Source: Flavicella marina (GTDB lineage Bacteria; Bacteroidota; Bacteroidia; Flavobacteriales; Flavobacteriaceae). Taken from it: a stretch of DNA of 64,000 nt. The stretch covers positions 124,001-188,000 of the forward strand of contig NZ_VYVA01000005.1 in NCBI RefSeq assembly GCF_009193215.1, given 5' to 3'. Shown piece after piece: positions 31,880-40,081 of the stretch. The first letter of the stretch is position 1. Every line of letters begins with the position of its first letter. The notes under the pieces were generated by a model. It was given only the letters and a program-made list of their open reading frames with translations, searched no databases and was not told the origin of the DNA. Both the position numbers and the translations under genes were made by a program.

Positions 31880-32701
31880 TTACATTTCGTTTAAAATTGT
31901 TTCCATTTCGATTTGAAGTTCTTTTGCTTTTTCTTGAGCGATGGTGGCAAAATCTTCTCCTTGACCGGCATAAATAATTCCTCTAGAAGAGTTGATTAAT
32001 AAACCACAATCTTTGTTTAATCCATATTTACAAACGTCTTGTAGGTTTCCTCCTTGAGCTCCAACGCCTGGAACTAATAAAAAGTGGTTTGGCACAATTT
32101 CTCTGATCCCTTTAAAATATTCTGCTTTTGTAGCACCTACAACATACATCAATTGTTCGTTGTTATTCCAAGTCAATGACTGTTTTAGTATATTTTGGTA
32201 TAATTTTTCATCTTGAGCAACCTGTTGTGCTTGGAAATCCAAACCTCCCTTGTTTGATGTCAAAGCGAGCATTATGGTAAACTTATCTTTGAAAGCTAGA
32301 AAAGGCTCTACAGAATCACTACCCATGTAAGGGGCAACGGTAACAGAATCAAAATCTAAATTTTCGAAAAATGCTTTGGCATACATCGTTGAAGTGTTAC
32401 CAATATCCCCACGTTTCGCATCGGCGATTGTAAATATTTCAGGATGCTTTTCGTTGATATAAGCAATCGTTTTCTCTAAAGACTTCCATCCTTCCAAACC
32501 ATAACACTCGTAAAATGCTGTGTTTGGTTTATAAGCAACAGCTAAATGATGTGTAGCGTCAATAATTTGTTTGTTGAATTCAAAAATTGGGTCTTCTGTT
32601 TCCAGCAAATGTTTCGGTATCTTGTTGATGTCTACATCCAAACCAATACATAAAAACGATTTTTTTAGTTTGATTTGCTCGATTAATTCTTGTTTTGTCA
32701 T
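31880..32701 (-). CDS. pyrF: Orotidine 5'-phosphate decarboxylase (type 2)
   Basis: PyrF decarboxylates OMP to UMP, the last step of pyrimidine synthesis. The 273-residue protein belongs to the longer subfamily 2. It has [12 protein letters not shown] near residue 18, the catalytic [19 protein letters not shown] (Asp-x-Lys-Arg-x-Asp) near 90, and [10 protein letters not shown] and SSRGIIYAG at the phosphate site. I use the ATG at 32701 ([11 protein letters not shown]), consistent with the promoter element 18 bases upstream; a longer reading from 32764 would run through that element. Confidence 0.95.
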   Translation of the reverse strand: MTKQELIEQIKLKKSFLCIGLDVDINKIPKHLLETEDPIFEFNKQIIDATHHLAVAYKPNTAFYECYGLEGWKSLEKTIAYINEKHPEIFTIADAKRGDIGNTSTMYAKAFFENLDFDSVTVAPYMGSDSVEPFLAFKDKFTIMLALTSNKGGLDFQAQQVAQDEKLYQNILKQSLTWNNNEQLMYVVGATKAEYFKGIREIVPNHFLLVPGVGAQGGNLQDVCKYGLNKDCGLLINSSRGIIYAGQGEDFATIAQEKAKELQIEMETILNEM

Positions 32702-32719
32702 TGCTAAGATTTTGAATGG

Positions 32720-32727
32720 CAAAAATA
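32720..32727 (-). promoter_or_regulatory. Promoter element (TATTTTTG) of pyrF
   Basis: TATTTTTG on the minus strand matches TAnnTTTG and ends 18 bases before the ATG at 32701. Confidence 0.5.
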
Positions 32728-32862
32728 TACTTTTCAAAGTTTTTGTGAAAGTTTTTATAAGCAAAGCTTCTTGTTGTTTTTTTTAAAGAGGAAACCAATG
32801 GATTCATTGAAATATTTCAATGCTTTTGCTATCTTGCATAAAAATTATTCGAATAAAGAGTT

Positions 32863-33090
32863 ATGAATTGGATTCACCAGATAAGACACTATTTTGAGAG
32901 GCATGGCTTTGATGTCTCTACGCGTTTTTCTGAACGTTTAGGAATAGGCGTAAAAAATATTCGTCTCCTATTTATTTACTTGTCGTTCGTTACTTTTGGA
33001 GTCTCTTTTGGATTGTATCTTATGCTAGCATTTTTGCTTAAGTTGAAAGATATGGTATACACCAAAAGAACTTCTGTTTTTGATTTGTAA
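32863..33090 (+). CDS. Small PspC-domain-like membrane protein
   Basis: A 75-residue protein. The pattern FERHGFDVSTRFSERLGIGVKNIRLLFIYLSFVTFG, followed by a hydrophobic helix ending LMLAFLLKL, resembles the PspC domain: a short helical start and one or two transmembrane segments. PspC proteins act in envelope-stress signalling, but isolated short members have no defined role. It lies 18 bases upstream of the ion-channel gene and is probably co-expressed with it. Confidence 0.72.
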   Translation: MNWIHQIRHYFERHGFDVSTRFSERLGIGVKNIRLLFIYLSFVTFGVSFGLYLMLAFLLKLKDMVYTKRTSVFDL

Positions 33091-33108
33091 TTTAAAAAAA
33101 TTAATCAT

Positions 33109-34098
33109 TTGTCATCTAAAATTTACAAGGCTGCAGTCCTTTTTTTAGGAGCAATTATTCTAGGGGTAATTGGTTATTCATCCCTGTTCGACTTTTCGTT
33201 TATAGATGGTCTTTATATGACCATAATTACGATTACAACAGTTGGGTTTAGTGAAGTAAATCCATTGAGTGATGGAGCAAAATTGTTTACAGTTTTTTTA
33301 ATTCTAACTAGCATTAGTATCTATGGTTATTTAGTTGCTGTGGTGTCAGAATTTTTCTCGAATAGTAATTTAATGGAAGAACTTAAAAAAAATAAAATGG
33401 TAAAAAAGATTCAGCAGTTAGAAGGCCATACCATTGTTTGTGGCTATGGTAGAAATGGTAGACAAGCAGTTTCTAAATTACAAAACTTTAAAAAATCTTG
33501 TGTTATTATAGAAAAATCTCCTGAACTATTGAAAGAGATTGAAGAAGAAGGTTTCTTTTATATTGAAGGTGATGCGACAGATGATGATTCGTTGTTAGAA
33601 GCAGGGGTTAAAAATGCTGAAAACTTGATTACGGCACTTCCATCAGATGCAGATAATTTATATGTTGTGTTATCTGCTAGGCAGTTGAATTCTAAAATGA
33701 ATATTGTGAGTAGGGCCAACAATGAGTCGTCTCAGAAAAAATTAAAGATTGCTGGGGCTGATAATGTGATAATGCCTGATAAATTAGGTGGAGACCATAT
33801 GGCATCTTTAGTCGTAACTCCAGATTTGGTTGAATTTGTAAATAGGATCTCGTTAGATGGTGAAAGCTACGCGAATTTGGAAGAGATTTCTGTAGAAGAT
33901 TTGCCAAGTAAATATCTGAACAAGTCGATTCGAGAATTAGATTTAAGAAGAACGACCGGGTGCAGTGTTATTGGTTTTATTACAGGGAATGGAGAGTACA
34001 TTATTAATCCATCTTCGGATATGATTTTGGAACCAAAATCAAACCTGATCCTTTTAGGAAGACCTGATCAAATAGCAAAAATCAAAACATTGTTTTAA
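33109..34098 (+). CDS. Two-TM ion channel with RCK (TrkA-N/TrkA-C) domains
   Basis: A 329-residue channel subunit. Two transmembrane helices flank a pore loop with TIITITTVGFSEVNPL, a selectivity filter TVGF instead of the canonical TVGYG. A TrkA-N/RCK Rossmann domain follows (about 115-235, VCGYGRNGRQAVSKL), then a TrkA-C domain (about 250-329). The architecture is that of MthK-type potassium channels gated by a cytoplasmic ligand. The altered filter may change ion selectivity. The start is a TTG (33109); I find no in-frame ATG nearby. Confidence 0.85.
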   Translation: MSSKIYKAAVLFLGAIILGVIGYSSLFDFSFIDGLYMTIITITTVGFSEVNPLSDGAKLFTVFLILTSISIYGYLVAVVSEFFSNSNLMEELKKNKMVKKIQQLEGHTIVCGYGRNGRQAVSKLQNFKKSCVIIEKSPELLKEIEEEGFFYIEGDATDDDSLLEAGVKNAENLITALPSDADNLYVVLSARQLNSKMNIVSRANNESSQKKLKIAGADNVIMPDKLGGDHMASLVVTPDLVEFVNRISLDGESYANLEEISVEDLPSKYLNKSIRELDLRRTTGCSVIGFITGNGEYIINPSSDMILEPKSNLILLGRPDQIAKIKTLF

Positions 34099-34199
34099 AA
34101 GAAACTCTTGTGTATACAGTATAGTTTTTCAAATGAAAAATTAAATATCATGAGAAGTTCCTATATTGCATTCAATATTAAATTAAGAACCAGAATTTT

Positions 34200-35798
34200 A
34201 TGAAGCCTAACTTACTAACGAGCCTTGCTGTAATGATAATGCCATTTTTTGGATTTGCGAAGGAGCTATCGATTGATGAAAAAATAGAAAAAGAATTCAA
34301 GCCTTTTGCAGATTGGATAGGTTCTATCGTGTTTTATCCGGTATCAATTGTTGGGATTTCTGTACCGATTGTGTTAATAGTTTTGTTGTTAGGTGCACTT
34401 TTTTTTACGATGTATTTTAAGTTCGCGAATGTTAGATTGTTAGGAGTGGCTTTTAATGCAGCCAAAGGAAAGTATGATGCCGTAGATCATCATAGTGTTG
34501 ATACTGTAGCAGGGGACCCTACTCCAGGTGGTGATGTTTTTGAAAGCCCGCAGCACGAAGGTGTTGTTGGTGAGGTAACCCATTTCCAGGCTTTAACAGC
34601 TGCGCTATCCGCAACCGTTGGTTTAGGGAATATTGCTGGGGTTGCTGTAGCAATTGCAATCGGTGGGCCAGGAGCGACCTTATGGATGATTCTAGCTGGT
34701 TTTCTTGGTATGTCGACCAAATTAGTAGAGGCAACTTTGGGTGTAAAATATCGTGAAGTTGGAACAGATGGTAAAATTTATGGAGGTCCAATGTATTATT
34801 TGAAACAAGGATTAAAAGAAAAAAACATGATGGGCCTCGGAAAAGTATTGGCCGCAATTTATGCAGTTTTTGTTGTAGGTGGTTCTTTTGGAGGAGGTAA
34901 TATGTTTCAGTCAAATCAAGCTGCAAGCCAATTAAAAGTTTTGTTCGACGTAAAAGATGGGTTTTGGTTTGGTGTGATAATGGCAATTTTGGTTGGAGCC
35001 GTGATTATAGGGGGAATAAAACGTATTGGTCAGGTTACGGAAAAGATAGTTCCATTTATGGGGATTCTTTATGTAGGTGCCGCTTTTGTCATAATTTTTA
35101 TGAATGTTGATGTAGTACCTGAAGGGTTAGGACAGATATGGTCAAGTGCTTTTGGGAATAAAGCAGTTGTAGGTGGTGTTATCGGAGTTATGATTCAAGG
35201 TTTTAGAAGAGCAGCATTCTCAAATGAAGCAGGTGTTGGTTCTGCGTCAATTGCTCACGCAGCGGTAAAAACACGCTTCCCGGCAAGTGAAGGTATTGTG
35301 GCATCTATAGGTCCGTTTGTTGATACTGTTGTAATATGTACAATGACTGCTTTAGTGATTGTGATTACGAATATCAAAAGTAATTTATTTATTTATGGAA
35401 ATTTAGATGGTAGTAGTGTGGTTCTTAATAGTTCTGGTAAAAGTGTTGGAGGAGTAGATTTAACTTCTGTTGCGTTTGATTCAGCGATTCCAAATTTCTC
35501 ATTAATTTTGACAATTGCTGTAATATTATTTGCGTTCTCTACGATGTTGTCTTGGTCTTACTATGGAATTCAGGGATGGAAATATTTATTTGGTAAGGGA
35601 AGAGTTTCTGATTTAACCTATAAAGGATTATTTTTATTGGTAGTAATAATAGGGGCCTCTTCAAGTTTAAATTCAGTAGTAGAGTTTTCGGATTCTATGA
35701 TTTTTGCAATGGTTTTTCCAAATGTTTTAGGGTTGTTGATTTTAGCTCCTAAAGTGAAAGATGAATTAAAAAGATATTTAAAGGCTATCAAAGAATAA
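34200..35798 (+). CDS. Sodium:alanine symporter (AgcS family)
   Basis: A 532-residue inner-membrane transporter with about eleven helices. AgcS landmarks are LSATVGLGNIAGVAVAIAIGGPGA (near 135), KYREVGTDGKIYGGPMYYLKQG, and FRRAAFSNEAGVGSASIAHAA (near 340). An N-terminal signal-like helix and a cytosolic acidic stretch precede the core. It couples sodium influx to uptake of alanine, glycine or related amino acids. The start codon is the ATG at 34200. The next gene begins 6 bases after its stop. Confidence 0.93.
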   Translation: MKPNLLTSLAVMIMPFFGFAKELSIDEKIEKEFKPFADWIGSIVFYPVSIVGISVPIVLIVLLLGALFFTMYFKFANVRLLGVAFNAAKGKYDAVDHHSVDTVAGDPTPGGDVFESPQHEGVVGEVTHFQALTAALSATVGLGNIAGVAVAIAIGGPGATLWMILAGFLGMSTKLVEATLGVKYREVGTDGKIYGGPMYYLKQGLKEKNMMGLGKVLAAIYAVFVVGGSFGGGNMFQSNQAASQLKVLFDVKDGFWFGVIMAILVGAVIIGGIKRIGQVTEKIVPFMGILYVGAAFVIIFMNVDVVPEGLGQIWSSAFGNKAVVGGVIGVMIQGFRRAAFSNEAGVGSASIAHAAVKTRFPASEGIVASIGPFVDTVVICTMTALVIVITNIKSNLFIYGNLDGSSVVLNSSGKSVGGVDLTSVAFDSAIPNFSLILTIAVILFAFSTMLSWSYYGIQGWKYLFGKGRVSDLTYKGLFLLVVIIGASSSLNSVVEFSDSMIFAMVFPNVLGLLILAPKVKDELKRYLKAIKE

Positions 35799-35804
35799 TT
35801 TACT

Positions 35805-36650
35805 ATGAAAAAATTAAGACCCCATTTCGTTTATAACAAAAGACAACGGAATGGGGTTTTTTATTTCTTGAGTTTTTTGGTGCTATTGCAAATAGTGTAT
35901 TTTTTTTATGCTAGCCATGATAAATTTGTTGAAGAAAACGAGAGTGAAATACTTGCTTTGAATTCGAGGATTGATTCATTAAAGAATGTTGTTAGAGAGC
36001 AAAAAAAGGAATTTTTGATCAATCCTAACTTTATAACAGATGCACAAGGGTATGAATTAGGGATGTCTATCTGGGAAATTGATAGATTATTGGTCTTTCG
36101 TAAAAATGGGAAATGGTGCACTAGTGTTGAAGAGTTTCAACGGATCACTAAAGTTTCAGATTCGCTACTTGTAGTATTGACAAAAAGGTTCAAATTTCCA
36201 AAACACAAAAAACGAACAGTTCAGAATACGAAGAAAGTCGCACCAGTGAAATTTAAGGACTTGAATAAAGCAAACACAAGTGATTTTAAAGAGATTTACG
36301 GTGTTGGGGAGGTTTTGTCGGAGCGTATTGTAAAGTATAGAAGTAAATTAGGTGGGTTCACCTTAATGAGTCAGCTTGAAGAGGTGTGGGGTTTAGATGC
36401 TGATGTAATAAACAAAATAAAAGCAAATTATAAAATTTATCAGAAGCCAAAATTGGTAAAATTAAATATCAATAAGGCAAGTTTTAAAGAAGTTTTATCT
36501 ATCGTTTATTTAGATTATGAAGCAACCAAGTTGATCTTTCAGTACAGAGATTCTGTGAAAATAATCAAGGATATTTCTGAAATAAAAAAAATACCACAAT
36601 TTCCAATTGATAAATACGATAGAATAGTTTTATATTTGCGAGCTGAATAA
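35805..36650 (+). CDS. ComEA-like helix-hairpin-helix protein
   Basis: A 281-residue protein with an N-terminal transmembrane helix (FYFLSFLVLLQIVYFFYA) and a coiled linker. Helix-hairpin-helix motifs follow: NKANTSDFKEIYGVGEVLSERIVKYR with GGFTLMSQLEEVWGLD (about 150-195), then a more degenerate copy (NINKASFKEVLSI). ComEA-type HhH proteins bind DNA non-specifically at the cell surface in natural transformation; competence has not been shown here. It follows agcS by 6 bases. Confidence 0.85.
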   Translation: MKKLRPHFVYNKRQRNGVFYFLSFLVLLQIVYFFYASHDKFVEENESEILALNSRIDSLKNVVREQKKEFLINPNFITDAQGYELGMSIWEIDRLLVFRKNGKWCTSVEEFQRITKVSDSLLVVLTKRFKFPKHKKRTVQNTKKVAPVKFKDLNKANTSDFKEIYGVGEVLSERIVKYRSKLGGFTLMSQLEEVWGLDADVINKIKANYKIYQKPKLVKLNINKASFKEVLSIVYLDYEATKLIFQYRDSVKIIKDISEIKKIPQFPIDKYDRIVLYLRAE

Positions 36651-36705
36651 TTAGGTCGTATTTTTGTTTAGTATTTTAAACAAAAGATTAAACAAAATAT
36701 TCTTC

Positions 36706-37848
36706 ATGAATTTCGAGTATACAGAAACACAAACAATGATTGCAGCATCTGTTAAAGATTTTGCACAACAATTCATCAAGCCACACATAATGGAGTGGGA
36801 TGAAAAACAGATATTCCCTGTCGAGCTTTTCCGAAAAATAGGCGAAATGGGGTTTATGGGTATTTTGGTACCTGAAGAATATGGTGGATCGGGCTTAGGA
36901 TATCACGAATACATTAGTATACTTGAAGAAATCTCTAAAGTTGATGGGTCTATCGGACTTTCGGTTGCCGCGCATAATTCATTATGTACGGGACATATCT
37001 TGCAATTTGGAAATGAAACGCAAAAAAACAAATGGTTGCCAAAATTAGCTACTGGTCAATCTATTGGTGCTTGGGGTTTGACGGAGCACAATACAGGTTC
37101 CGATGCCGGTGGGATGAGTACTACTGCTGTTGAAGACGGAGATTTTTATGTGTTGAATGGAGCAAAAAACTTTATAACTCATGCGATTAGTGGAGATATA
37201 GCTGTGGTGATTGCTCGAACAGGAGAAAAAGGTGACTCACATGGAATGACGGCTTTTGTTATTGAAAAAGGTACTCCAGGTTTTTCTTCTGGGAAAAAGG
37301 AGGACAAATTAGGGATGCGTGCTTCCGAAACTGCTGAGTTGATTTTTGATAATTGTCGTGTTCCTAAAGAGAATATATTAGGTGAAAAAGGAGAAGGATT
37401 TATACAGTCCATGAAGATATTAGATGGTGGTCGAATTTCTATCGGAGCTTTGTCTTTAGGAATCGCTAAAGGAGCTTATGAAGCGGCGCTAAAATATTCG
37501 AAAGAACGTGTGCAGTTCGGTAAACCAATTTCTTCGTTTCAAGGAATCTCTTTTAAATTAGCTGATATGGCTACGGAAATTGAAGCTTCTGAGTTATTAG
37601 TTCACAAAGCAGCGGCTTTAAAAAACGCCAAAAAACCAATGACCAAAATTGGAGCAATGGCAAAAATGTATGCATCTGAAACTTGTGTTAAGGTTGCCAA
37701 TGAAGCAGTTCAAGTGCATGGAGGATATGGTTATACCAAAGATTTTCCAGTAGAAAAATTTTACCGTGATTCTAAATTATGCACAATAGGTGAGGGAACT
37801 ACAGAAATTCAAAAGGTGGTCATCTCAAGAAATATATTAAAAGAATAA
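36706..37848 (+). CDS. Acyl-CoA dehydrogenase
   Basis: A 380-residue FAD enzyme that introduces an alpha-beta double bond into an acyl-CoA, the first step of beta-oxidation. Typical motifs are the helical start FEYTETQTMIAASVKDF, the FAD-binding stretch WGLTEHNTGSDAGGMSTTA (near 125), and VQVHGGYGYTKDFPVEKFYRD with IGEGTTEIQKVVISRNIL at the end. The likely catalytic base is the Glu of GEGTTE. I start at the ATG at 36706 (MNFEYTET); an earlier in-frame ATG at 36664 adds an unconserved extension. The chain-length class is not clear. Confidence 0.92.
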   Translation: MNFEYTETQTMIAASVKDFAQQFIKPHIMEWDEKQIFPVELFRKIGEMGFMGILVPEEYGGSGLGYHEYISILEEISKVDGSIGLSVAAHNSLCTGHILQFGNETQKNKWLPKLATGQSIGAWGLTEHNTGSDAGGMSTTAVEDGDFYVLNGAKNFITHAISGDIAVVIARTGEKGDSHGMTAFVIEKGTPGFSSGKKEDKLGMRASETAELIFDNCRVPKENILGEKGEGFIQSMKILDGGRISIGALSLGIAKGAYEAALKYSKERVQFGKPISSFQGISFKLADMATEIEASELLVHKAAALKNAKKPMTKIGAMAKMYASETCVKVANEAVQVHGGYGYTKDFPVEKFYRDSKLCTIGEGTTEIQKVVISRNILKE

Positions 37849-37876
37849 AAAAAGATTGCCAATTCAAAATAAGTTG

Positions 37877-37884
37877 TATTTTTG
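37877..37884 (+). promoter_or_regulatory. Promoter (TTG-N18-TATTTTTG) of rpsU
   Basis: TATTTTTG with TTG at 37856-37858 (18-base spacer) fits the Bacteroidota promoter. It yields a leader of about 85 bases that contains the SD. Confidence 0.7.
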
Positions 37885-37957
37885 CAATCCGAAAAGAAAG
37901 ACGAATCATTGAAATACAATTATTTCAATTCAAACATATTAAAGAGAGTACGATGAG

Positions 37958-37967
37958 AGGAGGTGAT
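37958..37967 (+). promoter_or_regulatory. Extended Shine-Dalgarno of rpsU (AGGAGGTGAT)
   Basis: Ten bases fully complementary to the 3' end of 16S rRNA (ATCACCTCCT), placed 5 bases before the rpsU ATG. I find no comparable SD before the other genes I inspected. Flavobacterial ribosomes bury their anti-SD with bS21, so this site can sense ribosomes lacking bS21. Confidence 0.85.
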
Positions 37968-37972
37968 ACACA

Positions 37973-38170
37973 ATGTTAATTATACCTATTAAAGAAGGAG
38001 AAAATATCGATAGAGCGTTAAAACGTTTTAAGAGAAAGTTTGATCGCACAAAAACGATGAGACAATTACGTGATCGTCAGCAGTTTAATAAGCCGTCAGT
38101 CGTGAATCGTAAGCAAAAAATCAAAGCGAAATACATCCAAAGATTAAGAACAAACGAAGAGTTGAGTTAA
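37973..38170 (+). CDS. rpsU: 30S ribosomal protein bS21
   Basis: A 65-residue basic protein, MLIIPIKEGENIDRALKRFK at the start and KYIQRLRTNEELS at the end, the standard bS21 pattern with Bacteroidota length. In Flavobacteriia bS21 helps cover the 16S anti-Shine-Dalgarno, and its own mRNA carries an extended SD. That setup, reported in Flavobacterium johnsoniae, allows autogenous feedback: ribosomes without bS21 expose the anti-SD and translate rpsU well. The sequence here has the same elements. A strong terminator follows, so rpsU is monocistronic. Confidence 0.95.
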   Translation: MLIIPIKEGENIDRALKRFKRKFDRTKTMRQLRDRQQFNKPSVVNRKQKIKAKYIQRLRTNEELS

Positions 38171-38187
38171 TTTTTGAGTTTTCAAAA

Positions 38188-38225
38188 TAAAAAGCCTGTT
38201 TCAATTTATTGAAACAGGCTTTTTT
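38188..38225 (+). terminator. Terminator of rpsU
   Basis: A stem of AAAGCCTGTTTCAAT and ATTGAAACAGGCTTT with a short loop, followed by a T-run. Its end overlaps an upstream in-frame ATG of the recombinase gene, supporting the later start there. Confidence 0.9.
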
Positions 38226-38242
38226 ATGCATTCATATTTCTT

Positions 38243-38250
38243 TAGTTTTG
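38243..38250 (+). promoter_or_regulatory. Promoter element (TAGTTTTG) of the recombinase-hpf operon
   Basis: TAGTTTTG matches TAnnTTTG and lies 23 bases before the ATG at 38274. It sits inside a longer reading from 38226, which it argues against. Confidence 0.5.
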
Positions 38251-38273
38251 TTAGAGGTCAATTTTACGATAAA

Positions 38274-39155
38274 ATGATAACACATTTTTTAAATTATATT
38301 TCATTTGAAAAAAAATATTCAAAACATACGGTAACAGCTTACCAAAATGATTTGAAGAGTTTTTTGGAGTTTTCCATAAAAGAATATGGAAACAAGAAGA
38401 TTGAATCGGCATCGTATGGTGAGATCAGGGCGTGGATTGTAGCGCTGGTATCATCAGGTGTTTCAAATAGAAGTGTAAACCGAAAAGTGAGTTCTCTTAA
38501 TAGTTTTTATAAATATCTACAACGGATTGAAGAGGTATCTGTGAATCCATTAGCGAGTCACAAGGCTTTGAAGACTGCAAAGCGAGTGAATGTGCCCTTC
38601 TCTGAAAACGAAATCATAGAAGTGATAGAAATGATAGATGCGACCACCTTTGAGGCGGCTCGAGACAAACTACTTGTTGAGCTATTGTATTCTACAGGTA
38701 TGAGAAGAGAAGAGTTGATAACGCTTACTGAAGATGCTGTAGATCTGCATAGCAATACTTTAAAGGTGTTAGGCAAGAGAAATAAAGAAAGATATATTCC
38801 TTTGCTTTCTTCTGTTCGAAAAACTATGAAAAATTATTTAAAATTAAAAGAAGAGCAGTTTGGATCTACAGATCATCTATTGGTGTCAAATAAAGGAAAT
38901 AAATTGTACGGAACGCTTGTTTATAGAATAATTAAATCCTATTTTAGTAGGGTATCTACCAAGGTAAAACAAAGTCCTCATGTTATCAGGCATTCGTTCG
39001 CGACACACCTGTTAAACGAAGGAGCAGATTTGAATTCGGTTAAGGAATTACTAGGGCATTCCAGTTTGGCCGCGACACAAGTCTACACACATACCAGTCT
39101 AGATCATTTAAAAGAAGTGTATAACCAAGCTCACCCTAGGAGTGATAAAAAATAG
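38274..39155 (+). CDS. XerC/XerD-type tyrosine recombinase
   Basis: A 293-residue site-specific recombinase. The N-terminal SAM-like core-binding domain (FLNYISFEKKYSKHTVTAYQND) is followed by the catalytic domain with the tetrad: Arg in LLYSTGMRREEL, His-x-x-Arg in SPHVIRHSFATHLL, His in ELLGHSSLAATQVY, and the nucleophile Tyr in the latter (VYTHTS). Chromosomal Xer recombinases resolve dimers at dif; this protein resembles XerC/XerD of Flavobacteriaceae, which sits just upstream of hpf. I start at 38274, because 38226 overlaps the rpsU terminator and precedes the promoter. Confidence 0.92.
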   Translation: MITHFLNYISFEKKYSKHTVTAYQNDLKSFLEFSIKEYGNKKIESASYGEIRAWIVALVSSGVSNRSVNRKVSSLNSFYKYLQRIEEVSVNPLASHKALKTAKRVNVPFSENEIIEVIEMIDATTFEAARDKLLVELLYSTGMRREELITLTEDAVDLHSNTLKVLGKRNKERYIPLLSSVRKTMKNYLKLKEEQFGSTDHLLVSNKGNKLYGTLVYRIIKSYFSRVSTKVKQSPHVIRHSFATHLLNEGADLNSVKELLGHSSLAATQVYTHTSLDHLKEVYNQAHPRSDKK

Positions 39156-39161
39156 TATTAC

Positions 39162-39467
39162 ATGAATGTATTTGTACAATCTGTGAATTTCAACGCAGAT
39201 AAAAAGTTAGTTGATTTTGTTGAAAAGAAGGTAATGGGACTTGAAAAGTTTCACGATAAGATTATTGATATTGAGGTGTTTTTGAAAGTTCAAAAAACAA
39301 GTGAAAAAGAGAATAAGATTACCGAGATTAAAATTAACATTCCGGGAAGTGAATTAATTGTTAAAAAAGAAACAAAGACCTTTGAAGAGGGTGCTTCAGC
39401 AGCAACTGATTCAATGAAGCGTCAGTTGAAAAAATCAAAAGAAAAAGAAAGGGAATTACAACACTAA
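39162..39467 (+). CDS. hpf: Short ribosome hibernation-promoting factor (HPF/YfiA family)
   Basis: A 101-residue protein of the short HPF type. It has MNVFVQSVNFNADKKLVDFVEKK at the start, then DIEVFLKVQKTSEKENKITEIKINIPG, with a Lys-rich end. It binds the 30S decoding region during stationary phase or stress and inactivates ribosomes. No C-terminal dimerisation domain of long HPF is present. It follows the recombinase gene by 6 bases in one operon and lies just before the tRNA cluster. Confidence 0.9.
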   Translation: MNVFVQSVNFNADKKLVDFVEKKVMGLEKFHDKIIDIEVFLKVQKTSEKENKITEIKINIPGSELIVKKETKTFEEGASAATDSMKRQLKKSKEKERELQH

Positions 39468-39516
39468 AAAAAAAGAAAAATAATTATAAAAAGTTTGTTT
39501 AATAAAATAAACTTTA

Positions 39517-39524
39517 TACATTTG
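39517..39524 (+). promoter_or_regulatory. Promoter (TTG-N19-TACATTTG) of the tRNA-tuf operon
   Basis: TACATTTG with TTG at 39495-39497 (19-base spacer) is an ideal Bacteroidota promoter, about 40 bases before the first tRNA. Confidence 0.8.
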
Positions 39525-39565
39525 CAGTCCGTTAGAAATAATGGACTGTTTTTTTGTGCAGCTTC

Positions 39566-39639
39566 GCCGATATAGCTCAGCTGGCTAGAGCAGCTGATTT
39601 GTAATCAGCAGGTCGTGGGTTCGAGTCCCTCTATCGGCT
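39566..39639 (+). tRNA. tRNA-Thr (TGT)
   Basis: Acceptor GCCGATA pairs with TATCGGC; anticodon loop in GCTGATTTGTAATCAGC with TGT; T arm GTGGGTTCGAGTCCC. 74 bases. CCA is not encoded. First gene of the Thr-Tyr-Gly-Thr cluster. Confidence 0.95.
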
Positions 39640-39729
39640 CAAAACAACTGAAAAGTTGTTAGAAAAGTACAAAAAGACAAATTGGAGTTTTTAGATTGAA
39701 AATGATAAAAACTTTGTTCTTTGAATAAT

Positions 39730-39810
<81 letters not shown>

Positions 39811-39859
39811 CAATGCTTTTCGATAGAAATGTCGGAAAGGGAATTTGACTAAATAAAAA

Positions 39860-39932
39860 GCGAAAGTAGCTCAGTTGGTAGAGCGTCAGCCTTCCAAGCT
39901 GAATGTCGCCGGTTCGAACCCGGTCTTTCGCT
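39860..39932 (+). tRNA. tRNA-Gly (TCC)
   Basis: Acceptor GCGAAAG with CTTTCGC; anticodon loop CTTCCAA with TCC; T arm GCCGGTTCGAACCCGG. 73 bases. Confidence 0.95.
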
Positions 39933-39945
39933 CTAAGTCAAATTG

Positions 39946-40017
39946 GCCGGTGTAGCTCAGAGGTAGAGCGTTTCCTTGGTAAGGAAGAGGTCACGGGTTC
40001 AATTCCCGTCATTGGCT
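39946..40017 (+). tRNA. tRNA-Thr (GGT)
   Basis: Acceptor GCCGGTG pairs with CATTGGC (two G-U pairs); anticodon loop TTGGTAA with GGT; T arm ACGGGTTCAATTCCCGT. 72 bases. Immediately upstream of tuf, as in many bacteria. Confidence 0.92.
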
Positions 40018-40081
40018 CAAAGAAATAAATGAAAGAGTATAAATAAAAAGTATAATAAACTAAGAATTAAAATTAATAATC

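Noticed and set aside
34519-34986. 155-codon ORF on the minus strand inside the symporter gene
   Set aside because: It is antisense to agcS, has no recognisable motif and no promoter; long antisense frames arise from the codon bias of the real gene.
38274-39155. Integrase of a mobile element
   Set aside because: It is embedded between rpsU and hpf in a conserved core order with no attachment sites or cargo, so a chromosomal Xer-type recombinase is more likely.
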